A stretch of DNA of 64,000 nucleotides from Pyruvatibacter sp. HU-CL02332 (GCF_040362765.1 NZ_BAABWK010000001.1:1527501-1591500), one strand, 5' to 3'; shown: positions 18,483 to 26,857, counted from the stretch's first letter. A program made the numbers and translations. The notes: generated from the letters alone by a model not told the origin.

Positions 18483-18983
18483 TCAGGCGCGTGGGCCCGG
18501 GGTGCGGGCTGCTTCACGCGCTTGCGCTCGGATGCCGCGGGCAAGGCCGCGCAAGTCCATGCCCAGGGAGCGCATCATGGCGCGCCCCATGGTTGGGTAT
18601 TCGCCAATGAGCCGGGCAACGAGCGGGCGATCAATCACCAGCAGCCGTGTGTTTGTTTTTGCCGCCAGCCGGACAGCGAGAACCGTTTCGGCCATGGCGC
18701 CCTGTGCATTGATGAGGGCGCCGGGTCCCGCAACGTCATCACCAACAAGCAGCCGTCCCCCGCTCACCAGGTAAGCCGGTGCGCCGCGCACATCAGCTTC
18801 CTGCAGAACCGTACCGGCGGGCACTTCTTTCACGTCGGCGGAGAAAGCAAGCAACCGCAACTGCGCGGGCTCGACATCGCGAAACAGCGATGATCGCGCA
18901 AGAGCAGAAACCAGCTCTTCAAGCGGCAGGGCCGGATATATGCTATCTGACGCCGGGCGCGGCTTAGGGGTGTCATCTGTCAT
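18483..18983 (-). CDS. Cyclic nucleotide-binding (CNB) domain protein
   Basis: A 166-residue protein in which residues 16-125 follow the CNB/Crp beta-roll pattern: LVSALARSSLFRDVEPAQLRLLAFSADVKEVPAGTVL, then AYLVSGG and an AETV segment. There is no DNA-binding helix-turn-helix after it, so it is probably not a Crp regulator but a stand-alone sensor or partner protein. The phosphate-binding cassette is degenerate. The start at 18983 was chosen so that it begins MTDDTPKP; a GTG at 19061 would extend it, but no ribosome site marks either. Confidence 0.65.
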   Translation of the reverse strand: MTDDTPKPRPASDSIYPALPLEELVSALARSSLFRDVEPAQLRLLAFSADVKEVPAGTVLQEADVRGAPAYLVSGGRLLVGDDVAGPGALINAQGAMAETVLAVRLAAKTNTRLLVIDRPLVARLIGEYPTMGRAMMRSLGMDLRGLARGIRAQAREAARTPGPRA

Positions 18984-19082
18984 GACATAGTTTGTGACAA
19001 AGCATCCCTTGCCTTGCAAGCCCGCCACGCCTTCCCGCCACGACCACCCCGACTGGGCCACTTAAGACAGGAACGCCGAACC

Positions 19083-19526
19083 ATGACTGCCCCTGCCTGG
19101 GACCATGAGAACCCCTACGTCGCATCGTTCAAAGTTCAGGACGCCGACATCGATGCCTTTGGGCACGTCAACAACGCCGTCTATGTCCGCTGGATCAATG
19201 ACGGCGCATGGGAACACTCCAAATCACTTGGCCTCGACTTTGAGAAGTATCGCGAGCTGGATTCTGGCGTCATCGTTGTGCGCCATGAGATTGACTACAA
19301 GAGTTCTGCCATGCCCGGCGAGACGGCACTGGTCGCCACATGGATCAGCGCCAATGACGGCCGCGTACGCCTCAGCCGCCGCTTCCAGATTTGCGATGAG
19401 GCCACGGGACGAACACTGGTGCGGGCGCATACCAACTTCGCTGTCATCGCCCTGACCTCAGGCCGCCCTCGCCGCATGCCGCAGGAATTTATCGATGGCT
19501 ATCCGGTGATGTGGCCGGCCGACTAA
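19083..19526 (+). CDS. Acyl-CoA thioesterase, 4HBT/YbgC-FadM type
   Basis: A 147-residue hotdog thioesterase. The N-terminal motif DADIDAFGHVNNAVYVRWIND contains the catalytic Asp and the GHVNN turn typical of the 4-hydroxybenzoyl-CoA/YbgC class. The later strand HEIDYKSSAMPGE fits as well. The start is the ATG at 19083, with AGGAA upstream. It is divergent from the CNB gene, with only 99 bp between them. Confidence 0.88.
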   Translation: MTAPAWDHENPYVASFKVQDADIDAFGHVNNAVYVRWINDGAWEHSKSLGLDFEKYRELDSGVIVVRHEIDYKSSAMPGETALVATWISANDGRVRLSRRFQICDEATGRTLVRAHTNFAVIALTSGRPRRMPQEFIDGYPVMWPAD

Positions 19527-19529
19527 CGT

Positions 19530-19922
19530 CTATACACCACCATCAAGCGGCTGACCCATCTGCACTTTGACCGACAGATCCGCAAGTGACGCGCACCCGA
19601 GCATCGCTGCAAGGGCATGGAGTGGTGCGTCCAGAGATTTGAAATAGGCAAGCTCCACAGGGTCCGCCGCATCAAGCCCCTGCTCATCGCACCAATCAGG
19701 AAAGTCGTCACTCACCTCATAGGCCACCGCTATATCCAGCGCGCGCACAAGCAGGCGCGCGGTGTCATCATGCGGCGGAGGCGTGCCCGTGCCCGGCAAG
19801 CAGACAGGCGGGCACTCGGGAGCCTCGAACCACAGATTAAAGCCCGAGTCTGTCAGTTCCGTTCGCCCATGCAGCTGACGCGATGCCACCAGACGTTCCA
19901 GTCCTGCAAAGACATTTGGCAC
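19530..19922 (-). CDS. Hypothetical protein, 130 residues
   Basis: Family not recognised. A GTG at 19922 with GGGAG 5 nt upstream decides the start; the reading frame continues upstream without a stop, but that part is antisense or overlaps the neighbouring gene. The protein is acidic and soluble, with Cys/Pro-rich stretches (PECPPVCLPGTGTPPP) and a helical C-terminus. It begins 20 bp after the stop of the small membrane-protein gene at 19943 and is probably in its operon. It is convergent with the thioesterase gene, with 3 bp between stops. Confidence 0.6.
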   Translation of the reverse strand: MPNVFAGLERLVASRQLHGRTELTDSGFNLWFEAPECPPVCLPGTGTPPPHDDTARLLVRALDIAVAYEVSDDFPDWCDEQGLDAADPVELAYFKSLDAPLHALAAMLGCASLADLSVKVQMGQPLDGGV

Positions 19923-19942
19923 ACTAGACTCCCAGAATGCAG

Positions 19943-20191
19943 CTAGTCCCGTTTGCCAGACAGCATGATCGCCACACCCATGGCAAGGCTTCCGAAAGTG
20001 ACGCACAGCCCCATGAAAAACAGGATGGCGAACAGCCACCCATCTGGTGATGCAAACAACAGCGTGCGCAGATTGGCGATGTTGGTCGCAATCAGCGCAC
20101 CGCCGAACACCAGGCCCGCAACAAGACCAGCCAGCATGTGACCGAGCATGAAGCGGACGAGCTTTCGAGCATCGCTTGGGTCTTGGGTCAT
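19943..20191 (-). CDS. Small two-span membrane protein
   Basis: An 82-residue protein of unknown function with two hydrophobic segments (about residues 18-37 and 52-77) separated by a short loop, ending SGKRD. The protein MTQDPSDARKLVRFMLGHM... begins after GGGAA. It lies head of a pair with the hypothetical gene at 19530 and diverges from the small membrane-protein gene at 20349. No family is known to me. Confidence 0.6.
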   Translation of the reverse strand: MTQDPSDARKLVRFMLGHMLAGLVAGLVFGGALIATNIANLRTLLFASPDGWLFAILFFMGLCVTFGSLAMGVAIMLSGKRD

Positions 20192-20348
20192 TCAGGTTCC
20201 CGGTTGGCAGCAAGTGCCCGAGCCTCGCACAGGTGCGGCGAAACCGCAGATGCGGCGCCGTGTCACTGGTGAAAGCACGCCGGTTTGGGCACATATCCCC
20301 CACGCATCCGGGGGGAGGCGAAATGCCAATTTGCTAGGGCTCTAACAG

Positions 20349-20549
20349 ATGACAAACCCCAATTCCCTTTTGCTGCTCATGGTCAACACGTTGATGGTTC
20401 TCGTGCTGAGCGCGATCCTGGTCACACCGATGGTTTTCTTCTACGCGGCCCTCATCGGCGCGCCGGTGATGTTGTGCCTTCTGGTCATCATCACCCTGAC
20501 CACGCGGGCAAAGGCCCCCATGGACACAAAAAAGGCTGCTGCCGCATAA
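20349..20549 (+). CDS. Small membrane protein, 66 residues
   Basis: A short protein with two adjacent hydrophobic stretches (about residues 6-28 and 30-51) and a positively charged tail (TTRAKAPMDTKK). Function unknown. AGGG lies 9 nt before the ATG. Its 3' end overlaps the terminator hairpin that serves the convergent response-regulator gene, which constrains its last codons. Confidence 0.5.
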   Translation: MTNPNSLLLLMVNTLMVLVLSAILVTPMVFFYAALIGAPVMLCLLVIITLTTRAKAPMDTKKAAAA

Positions 20550-20563
20550 GCGACAACAGCCTT
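20526..20563 (-). terminator. Terminator of the response regulator, embedded in the convergent gene
   Basis: On the minus strand the stem AAGGCTG/CAGCCTT (20557-20563 with 20532-20538) is followed by a run of T (A run at 20528-20533 on the plus strand). It lies 22 bp past the regulator stop and overlaps the last codons of the small membrane-protein gene. Confidence 0.6.
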
Positions 20564-20584
20564 CAAGTGCGTGTGTGATGGCGC

Positions 20585-21274
20585 CTATGGCACCAGGCGA
20601 TAGCCGCCTGTTTCCGTCACCAGTATCTCCGCATTTGACGGATCGGATTCGATCTTCTGGCGCAGACGATAGATGTGCGTTTCAAGCGTGTGCGTGGTGA
20701 CGCCCGCGTTGTATCCCCACACTTCGTGCAGCAGCACGTCACGACCAACGACCCGATCGCCGGAGCGATACAGATATTTGAGGATGGCGGTTTCCTTTTC
20801 CGTCAGCCGCACTTTCTTGTTGGCTTCTTCCTCAAGCAGCAGCTTGGCCGCCGGCTTGAACGTGTACGGTCCAATCTTGAAAACGGCATCTTCGCTCTGC
20901 TCATGCTGGCGCAGCTGGGCACGAATGCGCGCGAGTAGCACACCAAAGCGGAACGGCTTGGTGACGTAATCATTGGCTCCTGAATCAAGGCCCAGAATGG
21001 TGTCCGCGTCAGAGTCGTGTCCCGTCAGCATAACGATCGGGCATTTGACACCCTGACCACGCAGAAGACGGCAGACCTCGCGGCCATCCATGTCAGGAAG
21101 ACCCACGTCGAGGAGGACGAGGTCCACATGGGCGTCTTTCGCCAGCTTGACGGCATCGGTGCCTTTGTCTGCGGTCGTGACTTCAAATTCCTGATGCAGG
21201 TCGAGCTGCTCGGCGAGGGATTCGCGCAGGGCGTCATCGTCGTCAACAAGAAGGATTTTCCGGATATTGCTCAT
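20585..21274 (-). CDS. OmpR/PhoB-family response regulator
   Basis: A 229-residue two-domain regulator. The receiver domain has the acidic pocket DDDD (11-14), phospho-acceptor Asp56 (LVLLDVGLPDMDG), Thr84 and Lys106 (TKPF). The C-terminal winged helix has LTEKETAILKYLYRSGDRVVGRDVL and the recognition helix THTLETHIYRLRQKIE. No sensor kinase gene adjoins it, so it is an orphan regulator here. It resembles the alphaproteobacterial OmpR-type regulators, but it is not CtrA by sequence. The gap 21275-21598 upstream shows only small hairpins. Confidence 0.92.
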   Translation of the reverse strand: MSNIRKILLVDDDDALRESLAEQLDLHQEFEVTTADKGTDAVKLAKDAHVDLVLLDVGLPDMDGREVCRLLRGQGVKCPIVMLTGHDSDADTILGLDSGANDYVTKPFRFGVLLARIRAQLRQHEQSEDAVFKIGPYTFKPAAKLLLEEEANKKVRLTEKETAILKYLYRSGDRVVGRDVLLHEVWGYNAGVTTHTLETHIYRLRQKIESDPSNAEILVTETGGYRLVP

Positions 21275-21598
21275 AAGGGCCCCCGCCGCTTAATTGGCCG
21301 AACGCGGAGCACTCTCCGCTGGCTTGTTTCTACACTGTTACGCCATTTCAAGGCCCTCTTACAAAGGGTACCCCGCATCATCGGCGTGGGGCTTATGTAG
21401 GGGGCCGACCCGCACACGTGCCACACACACTCTTTCACCTACGCGTCAACCGCCCGTGAGCGGGACAAGCCGCACAGCTTGCCGACCACCCGGCAAATTG
21501 TGCCCGTAAGGGGATCTGATAGCGCAACTAAGTCATTGAAATGAATGGTGTTTTGTCTGGTTCGCCTCTTGCAAGGACAACCGCAAGGGAGCCTTATC

Positions 21599-22393
21599 AT
21601 GCAGACCACAGTCATCACAGCGCCGTTACCAACGGTACCCAATCAGGAGCCAACCCACCGGTTTGGCCGCGCATTGGACGACCGTCTGCCTGCCACAGGC
21701 ATGCACCCTGCGGGAGTTCAGGTCGCGGAAACCACCCCTGACGGGTCCCCAATCACCACAGCCTCGACCACACCCGCTGCGACAGCGGCAACCGATGAAG
21801 ATGGCTTTTCGTTTGATGACCTGCTGGACATCGTCAATCCGCTGCAACACCTCCCCGTCGTTTCCACTGTCTATCGTGAGATCACCGGCGACGAGATCCG
21901 TGCGGAGTCCCGTGTCCTGGGAGGCGGCCTGTTTGGCGGAGTACTCGGTGCAGCAGCTTCTCTGGTTGATGTGGCTGTCGAATCTTTTTCCGGGGACAGC
22001 ATGGGGGGTCACGTGATGACCGCCCTGTTCGGGGAAGATGAGGCCGCACCTGTGTCAGACGAAGACGCAGTGCAGGTAGCGGCTCGAGAAGCCGCCACAA
22101 CACCGCCACCCGTTTCACCGGCTTTGCCCAGCACACCATCGGTCACTCCGGCAGCAACACGCCCCGCAGCAAGGACCCCAATATCTCATGTGGGGCCGCA
22201 AGCAGGAGCGGCCGCATCGGACATATCGACTGCACCGGCGCTTCAGTCTTTATCGCCCTCAGCATTTGACGCATTGCTTGAATCGTTCGGCGCATCCGCA
22301 ACGCCAGCAAACAACAATGCCAAGCCTGAGTCCGGCCTGGCATATGCGCCGACCGCTGCCTCGTCAGGTCGCCTGGTCAACAAGGCTCTTTAG
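21599..22393 (+). CDS. Hypothetical protein with disordered flanks and a conserved core
   Basis: A 264-residue protein of unknown function. The ATG at 21599 has GGGAG 8 nt upstream. The N-terminal 65 and C-terminal 125 residues are Ala/Pro/Thr/Ser-rich and probably disordered. Between them lies a compact core (about 66-137): FSFDDLLDIVNPLQHLPVV, then STVYREITGDEIRAESRVL and a Gly-rich helix GGGLFGGVLGAAASLVDVAVE. I recall similar NPLQHLPVV cores in other alphaproteobacterial hypothetical proteins, without a known role. It is followed 54 bp later by the L,D-transpeptidase gene. Confidence 0.7.
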   Translation: MQTTVITAPLPTVPNQEPTHRFGRALDDRLPATGMHPAGVQVAETTPDGSPITTASTTPAATAATDEDGFSFDDLLDIVNPLQHLPVVSTVYREITGDEIRAESRVLGGGLFGGVLGAAASLVDVAVESFSGDSMGGHVMTALFGEDEAAPVSDEDAVQVAAREAATTPPPVSPALPSTPSVTPAATRPAARTPISHVGPQAGAAASDISTAPALQSLSPSAFDALLESFGASATPANNNAKPESGLAYAPTAASSGRLVNKAL

Positions 22394-22447
22394 CCCGTTG
22401 GCACCAAGGGGACTGTGTGAATCCCTTCATACTGATAGACTTCCACC

Positions 22448-22984
22448 ATGGATATTGATGTTTGGCAGCATGGCCCCAAGGCACATGGCGGCAGGCTGCG
22501 TATTGGCAATAGGGTCATACGCTGCGCCATCGGCAAGAACGGCATTACCTCGCCCGGATGCGAAGGCGATGGGGCAACACCCGCAGGAACATTCCCGCTT
22601 CGCCGCATTCTGTATCGAAGCGACCGGGGCCAACGACCATCAACGGCTCTCTGCGCCAAGCCGATTGGTCCGCGAGATGGCTGGTGCGATGAGAGCTCTG
22701 ACCCCGCCTATAACCAGCCGGTCCGACTGCCCTACCCCGCAAGTGCTGAAAAACTTGCCCGGCGCGACCGACTCTATGATGTGATTGTGATCCTCGGGCA
22801 CAACGACACGCCGGTGATACCTGGACTTGGCAGCGCAATTTTCATGCACGTGGCCCGGCGAGACTTTGGTCCGACGCTGGGTTGCGTTGCCCTAAGCCCC
22901 GATGATCTGGCCTACGTGCTGCGTCGTGTTACCAAAGACAGCACCATCACCATTCATGAAACACCCTTTGGAAAGTCCGCCTAG
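22448..22984 (+). CDS. L,D-transpeptidase (YkuD) family protein
   Basis: A 178-residue YkuD-fold protein. The active-site block GSAIFMHVAR...GPTLGCVALS supplies His134 and nucleophile Cys146, the conserved H-x(11)-C arrangement of L,D-transpeptidases that cross-link peptidoglycan or attach proteins to it. GDGATPAGTFPL (about 41-52) is the other family signature. No signal peptide is visible, which is common in annotations of this short alphaproteobacterial subgroup but leaves export unexplained. The stop overlaps that of convergent yggS (CTAG). Confidence 0.87.
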   Translation: MDIDVWQHGPKAHGGRLRIGNRVIRCAIGKNGITSPGCEGDGATPAGTFPLRRILYRSDRGQRPSTALCAKPIGPRDGWCDESSDPAYNQPVRLPYPASAEKLARRDRLYDVIVILGHNDTPVIPGLGSAIFMHVARRDFGPTLGCVALSPDDLAYVLRRVTKDSTITIHETPFGKSA

Positions 22985-23670
22985 GGATGCTGGGTCCGGA
23001 TGCCAAAGATGGCGCTGCCGACCCGAACATGGGTCGCACCATGGGCAATCGCTGTGTGGTAGTCAGCACTCATGCCCATACTCAACCCCTCAATAGCATT
23101 GCGCTGTGCAATGTCCGCAAGAAGGTCAAAGTGCGGCGCGGGATCTTCATTTGCAGGCGGGATGCACATCAGCCCGGCGATGTGCAGACCAATCTCATCA
23201 CGACACGTGGCAATGAACCCGTCAGCATCTTCTGGCAATGCTCCGGACTTTTGGGGTTCCCTGCCGGTGTTGATCTGCAGAAACAAATCCGGGTGCCGGC
23301 CCTGAGCCTCGATTTCACGCGCAAGCACGCGCGCAAGTTTGATCCGATCGACGGAATGTATGGCGTCGAACAAGGCCACTGCGTCCTTGGCCTTGTTGGT
23401 TTGCAGGGGACCAATCAGATGTACATGGGCATCCGGAAAGGTTTCGCGAAGCGTTGGCCATTTCTCATGTGCTTCCTGAACTCTGTTTTCACCAAAGATC
23501 CGCTGGCCCGCCTCAAGAACGGGAACAATCGCCTCGACCGGAAACGTCTTGCTGACCGCGACAAGCGTAACGGCGTCGGGGGCGCGTCCCGCATCAACGG
23601 CGACGGATTTAATCCGGGTACGGATGGCCTCAAGTGGGCCATGGGTGCTGGGGTCTGGAGTGGTGCTCAT
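22981..23670 (-). CDS. yggS: YggS-family pyridoxal phosphate homeostasis protein
   Basis: A 229-residue PLP-binding protein of the YggS/PROSC family, which buffers pyridoxal 5'-phosphate. Lys41 in VAVSKTFP is the PLP lysine. Further signatures: GENRVQEA, HLIGPLQTNKAK, SGALPEDADG, LSMGMSADY and GATHVRVGSAIFG. The ATG at 23670-23668 overlaps the ATG of the opposite gene (CATG), and no ribosome site is evident before it. The stop overlaps that of the L,D-transpeptidase. Compact on both ends, so regulation probably occurs from within the neighbours. Confidence 0.92.
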   Translation of the reverse strand: MSTTPDPSTHGPLEAIRTRIKSVAVDAGRAPDAVTLVAVSKTFPVEAIVPVLEAGQRIFGENRVQEAHEKWPTLRETFPDAHVHLIGPLQTNKAKDAVALFDAIHSVDRIKLARVLAREIEAQGRHPDLFLQINTGREPQKSGALPEDADGFIATCRDEIGLHIAGLMCIPPANEDPAPHFDLLADIAQRNAIEGLSMGMSADYHTAIAHGATHVRVGSAIFGIRTQHP

Positions 23671-24301
23671 GGGAGCTGACCATAAGGCCGCGCTGCGTAC
23701 AATCGCAAGGCTTGCGGACCTGCGGTTTGCGCCGCGGCCGCGGGACGCGTGGCCGAACCTTGTCATCATGACGGATCGTGCGGTGCAGGGAGATGCCTGG
23801 GATCTGGCAGACGCTGTTGCGGCAGGTACAATCATCTGCCTGCGGGACTATGACCTGAAAGATCGCGCGAACTACACCGCAAGGTTGGCGTCCGCCTGCC
23901 GCCACAAAAATGTGCGTCTTGTGGTGGGTGGAGATGTCTCGCTCGCTTTGCGAGTCGGAGCCTGGGGAGTGCACATCCCTGAAGGTCTGTGGAAGCGGAG
24001 CATTCAAGACGTCGTGCAAGCGCGAGATCATGGTCTCCGGGTTTCGACCGCGATCCATAGCCGTCAGGCGGCAAGGTCTGTTGTCATCGGGGGCAAAGTT
24101 CTGTGCGACGTGGCCATGGTATCGCCGGTCTTTCCGACGCTAAGCCATCCAGGACAACCGGTTTTAGGTCCCTTGGGTCTCGCCGGAATTCTCGACGCGC
24201 TGCCAACACCCGCTTATGCACTGGGCGGCGTGACGCCAAGGACCATAGGTCGATTGGCGGGTCTACCCTTATGCGGCGTTGCAGGCATTCGCTTTACCTG
24301 A
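23669..24301 (+). CDS. Thiamine phosphate synthase-like (ThiE/TenI family) protein
   Basis: A 210-residue TIM-barrel protein. Recognisable family parts: LRDYDLKDR, VVGGDVSLALRVGAWGVHIPE, MVSPVFPTLSHPGQPVLG and ALGGVTPRTI. The lysine that usually follows PVFPT in ThiE is absent, so it may be a TenI-like or repurposed member rather than the thiamine enzyme. The ATG at 23669 has GGAG 8 nt before it. Start codons of this gene and yggS interlock as CATG, a head-to-head overlap that leaves no intergenic promoter. Confidence 0.75.
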   Translation: MGADHKAALRTIARLADLRFAPRPRDAWPNLVIMTDRAVQGDAWDLADAVAAGTIICLRDYDLKDRANYTARLASACRHKNVRLVVGGDVSLALRVGAWGVHIPEGLWKRSIQDVVQARDHGLRVSTAIHSRQAARSVVIGGKVLCDVAMVSPVFPTLSHPGQPVLGPLGLAGILDALPTPAYALGGVTPRTIGRLAGLPLCGVAGIRFT

Positions 24302-24361
24302 CACCAGATCCCGGTCCATGGGCGGCCGTGGTTTAGACCAGCGACCAGGCCTCAGACAAAA

Positions 24362-24391
24362 GAAAAGGGCGGCTCCGGAGAGCCGCCCTTC
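24362..24391 (-). terminator. Intrinsic terminator of the porin gene
   Basis: A 10-bp stem AAGGGCGGCT/AGCCGCCCTT (24365-24374, 24381-24390) with a 6-nt loop is followed on the minus strand by TTCTTTTG. It lies 25 bp beyond the porin stop. Confidence 0.88.
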
Positions 24392-24415
24392 CCAAAGTAC
24401 CGAGTGGTATGAAGC

Positions 24416-25690
24416 TTAGAACTTCACGCCGAATTCGGTGAAGAGAGCAGAACCTTCGCGGTCCACAGCTTCGTCTTCAGCGTACTTGTAACCGAGAGTG
24501 ACGTTAGCGCCACCGCCCAGTGAGTAAGCAACACCAGTCACGATTGCAGACAGGTCAACTTCGTCGAAGTTGCGAGCTACTGCACCCGGGTTGATTGATG
24601 CGTCACGGTTAGCTTCAGCGTATTCAACACCGAAAGTCCAAGGACCTGTGCCGTATGTTACGCCGATGTCCCATGCCTTGTAATCTTCAAGAACACGAGG
24701 CTGAGCCGTACCAACACCGAACTGTGAAGCGTCTGTTTCCTTGACGGCATATGCGCCACCAAGTGTGAAGCCAGCGAAACCAACGCTTGCGCCAGCTGCC
24801 CAGTCTTCAAGATCAGGTGCGCTGTTGCCGATGACCTGAGGTGTGCCAGTTGCGTTGGTGTTAACCACGCCACCGTCAGCTGTCAGGTAAACGAAGGATG
24901 CGCCAAGGTCTACGCCGTTGAATGCGTATTCCCAAGTGATACCAGCTTCGAAGATGTTCTCGATCGTGTTGTTGCCCGAGAATGAGTCACCGAATGACTC
25001 GTCACCTGAAAGCTCTTCAAGTTCTGGTGTGAACGAAAGACCAATCTGGAAGCCAGCAAGACGTGGCGTGAAGTAGATGATCTTGTCGCTGTCGCCAGAG
25101 AAGTCGACAACAGTGTTGATGATGCCATCGTTACCGGACTGAACCAGTGCACCAGCACCACCAGCGCCAACAGCCGCTGTTGTGTTGGAGAACAGGCCTG
25201 CGCCACGGTTGTCACCGGCACCCAGTGGGTCGAGGTCGGTGTCGTTAGCAAACGTTTCCAGGAAAGGAGACGGAGCAACGATTGGCATCTGATCGCCAAC
25301 GCCGTCCTGTGCACCGAACTGGAATTCACCGAAAGCGCCGCTTACCCAGAGGTATGCTTCGTCAACGGTGTCTGATGCGCCACGCTCACCAGATTCAAGC
25401 TCAAACTTGACGCCGACTTCAACGCCGTTGTCGAGAGTTGTTGAACCCTTGAAGTGGATTTCAGCTTCACGACCGAAACGGATAGTCCGCTGGTCCTGAC
25501 CCTGAAGGAGCGGAATGGCAGCCGGTGCAGCAGCGCGGGTACGACCCTCGCCTGCATCGTTGTCAAAAACCGCAGCGATAGAGCCGACGAAATAACCGCC
25601 GACCTTAATGTTGATCTTATCAGCAGCCATGGCAGGCGCGGTCGCAAAAGCGGCGGCCACCAGGGCAGTAGTTCCAAGAAGCTTCTTCAT
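24416..25690 (-). CDS. Outer-membrane porin
   Basis: A 424-residue protein with a signal peptide (MKKLLGTTALVAAAFATAPAMA, cut after residue 22) and alternating polar/aromatic beta strands through the length, ending in GVKF with the C-terminal Phe used by the Bam complex. It fits the gram-negative porin superfamily of alphaproteobacteria. Codon choice is more regular than in its neighbours, consistent with high expression. Several acidic, Gly/Asn-rich loops suggest a large extracellular face. Pore specificity is not predictable. Confidence 0.9.
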   Translation of the reverse strand: MKKLLGTTALVAAAFATAPAMAADKINIKVGGYFVGSIAAVFDNDAGEGRTRAAAPAAIPLLQGQDQRTIRFGREAEIHFKGSTTLDNGVEVGVKFELESGERGASDTVDEAYLWVSGAFGEFQFGAQDGVGDQMPIVAPSPFLETFANDTDLDPLGAGDNRGAGLFSNTTAAVGAGGAGALVQSGNDGIINTVVDFSGDSDKIIYFTPRLAGFQIGLSFTPELEELSGDESFGDSFSGNNTIENIFEAGITWEYAFNGVDLGASFVYLTADGGVVNTNATGTPQVIGNSAPDLEDWAAGASVGFAGFTLGGAYAVKETDASQFGVGTAQPRVLEDYKAWDIGVTYGTGPWTFGVEYAEANRDASINPGAVARNFDEVDLSAIVTGVAYSLGGGANVTLGYKYAEDEAVDREGSALFTEFGVKF

Positions 25691-25788
25691 CTGTCCCTCA
25701 CATTCGAAAAGAGGTGTGCACTAGAGCACGAGAACATGCCCAAACGGGACGAGGTTCGCCCCCCATGCTCGACACGCAAACTCTGACA

Positions 25789-25806
25789 TTGACGGCCAAT
25801 CGTCAA
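25789..25806. promoter_or_regulatory. Inverted repeat TTGACG-N6-CGTCAA upstream of the porin
   Basis: A perfect 6-bp inverted repeat about 100 bp before the porin ATG. On either strand it contains TTGAC, which could be a -35 box overlapped by an operator. The gap 25691-26198 otherwise holds the structured repeat at 26008-26081 and no gene. Confidence 0.35.
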
Positions 25807-26007
25807 GCAGTGCGGGCCCGATCCGGGTTCGGACGCATGCAGATGTGGCTTGGGGGACACAATTCCCTAACGAGGGATTACCAAAACCACCCTTTCAGGG
25901 CTGAAATGGCCGGATATCTTGGGGAAACAGTGCCCCATACTAGAACGGGCATATAGGGACATATAGAGGTGCACCGCCCAATGTGGGGCCTTGCAGTCAT
26001 ATCGAGT

Positions 26008-26081
26008 GTTGCATCAATGTCTCACCTTGCGAACCTGCGCAGCACCAGTTTGTGGTGAAGTGTAAGGGGTCGTGATGCAAC
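26008..26081. repeat. Nested inverted repeat in the porin-DUF3576 gap
   Basis: Outer arms GTTGCATCA (26008-26016) and TGATGCAAC (26073-26081) are perfect complements. Inside them is a smaller stem CACCA/TGGTG. It could be an operator for a looped regulator or a small folded RNA of about 74 nt. There is no T run after it. Confidence 0.35.
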
Positions 26082-26198
26082 GTCAGTTTGTTGTGGCTTG
26101 CTAAGGGCCGCAACGGCTCGTTATAAGCAAATATCAAGGGCTTAAAGCGTTTTGGCGGTTGCCCTGCCGCCTTCCCAGACCGGATTGCGGGTCGGCCT

Positions 26199-26768
26199 GT
26201 GCAAGTTGGACATACATTGAATTACCTCAAGATTTTCGCTGTCTCTATAGCTATCGCCATGGGTGTTGCCGGGTGCGGTACCGGTATTGAGACTGAGAAC
26301 CGCTTTCCCACAGAGAAGCCCGGCGGCAAGAGCGACCCTTTCGGCAGAGCCGGCAATGAACCAGGTGTTTTCGGTGAAGGCGGTCTGTTTGGTCTGGGTG
26401 GCGGAAGCTCTGGCGGCGGCGACAATGCCAACGGCATCGGCGTCAACAGCTTCCTGTGGCGGGCATCTCTCGACACAACGTCCTTTATGCCTCTGTCTTC
26501 AGCTGATCCGTTCGGTGGTGTCATCATCACTGACTGGTTTACAGCACCGGAAGCACCCTCAGAGCGCTTCAAGATGACGATCTACATTCTCGACACCAGC
26601 CTGCGGGCTGACGGGGTGAAGGTATCAGTCTTCAAGCAGGCACAGGCACCAGACGGCACAGGCTGGGTCGATGCGGCGGTGGCACCAGGCACAGCAGCGC
26701 AACTTGAGAATGCAATTCTCATCCGTGCACGCCAGTTGCGCATTGATACGCTAGCGGCGGAAGAGTAA
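26199..26768 (+). CDS. DUF3576 domain lipoprotein
   Basis: A 189-residue lipoprotein. The signal sequence ends in the lipobox VAGC (Cys26), followed by a Gly-rich linker and the DUF3576 core (about 84-185): NSFLWRASLDTTSFMPLSSADPFGGVIITDW, then PSERFKMTIYILDTSLRADGVKVSVFKQ. DUF3576 proteins are conserved in alphaproteobacteria beside leuS and lptE and are of unknown role, probably in the envelope. The start is GTG at 26199; a TTG at 26217 with GGA upstream would give a neater signal peptide. Confidence 0.85.
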   Translation: MQVGHTLNYLKIFAVSIAIAMGVAGCGTGIETENRFPTEKPGGKSDPFGRAGNEPGVFGEGGLFGLGGGSSGGGDNANGIGVNSFLWRASLDTTSFMPLSSADPFGGVIITDWFTAPEAPSERFKMTIYILDTSLRADGVKVSVFKQAQAPDGTGWVDAAVAPGTAAQLENAILIRARQLRIDTLAAEE

Positions 26769-26818
26769 GCCTCACCCCGCCCAAATCGATCACTTCAAGA
26801 TCACCACATACATTTTAT

Positions 26819-26857
26819 GGGCACGGGTGTTTTGAACCCCGTGCCCAATTTGTTTGA
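26819..26857 (+). terminator. Terminator or attenuator 10 bp before leuS
   Basis: A perfect 10-bp stem TGGGCACGGG/CCCGTGCCCA (26819-26828, 26839-26848) with a 10-nt loop is followed by ATTTGTTTG. It could end the DUF3576 transcript. Because it ends so close to leuS, leuS must be reached by read-through, so it may attenuate leuS. Confidence 0.7.
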
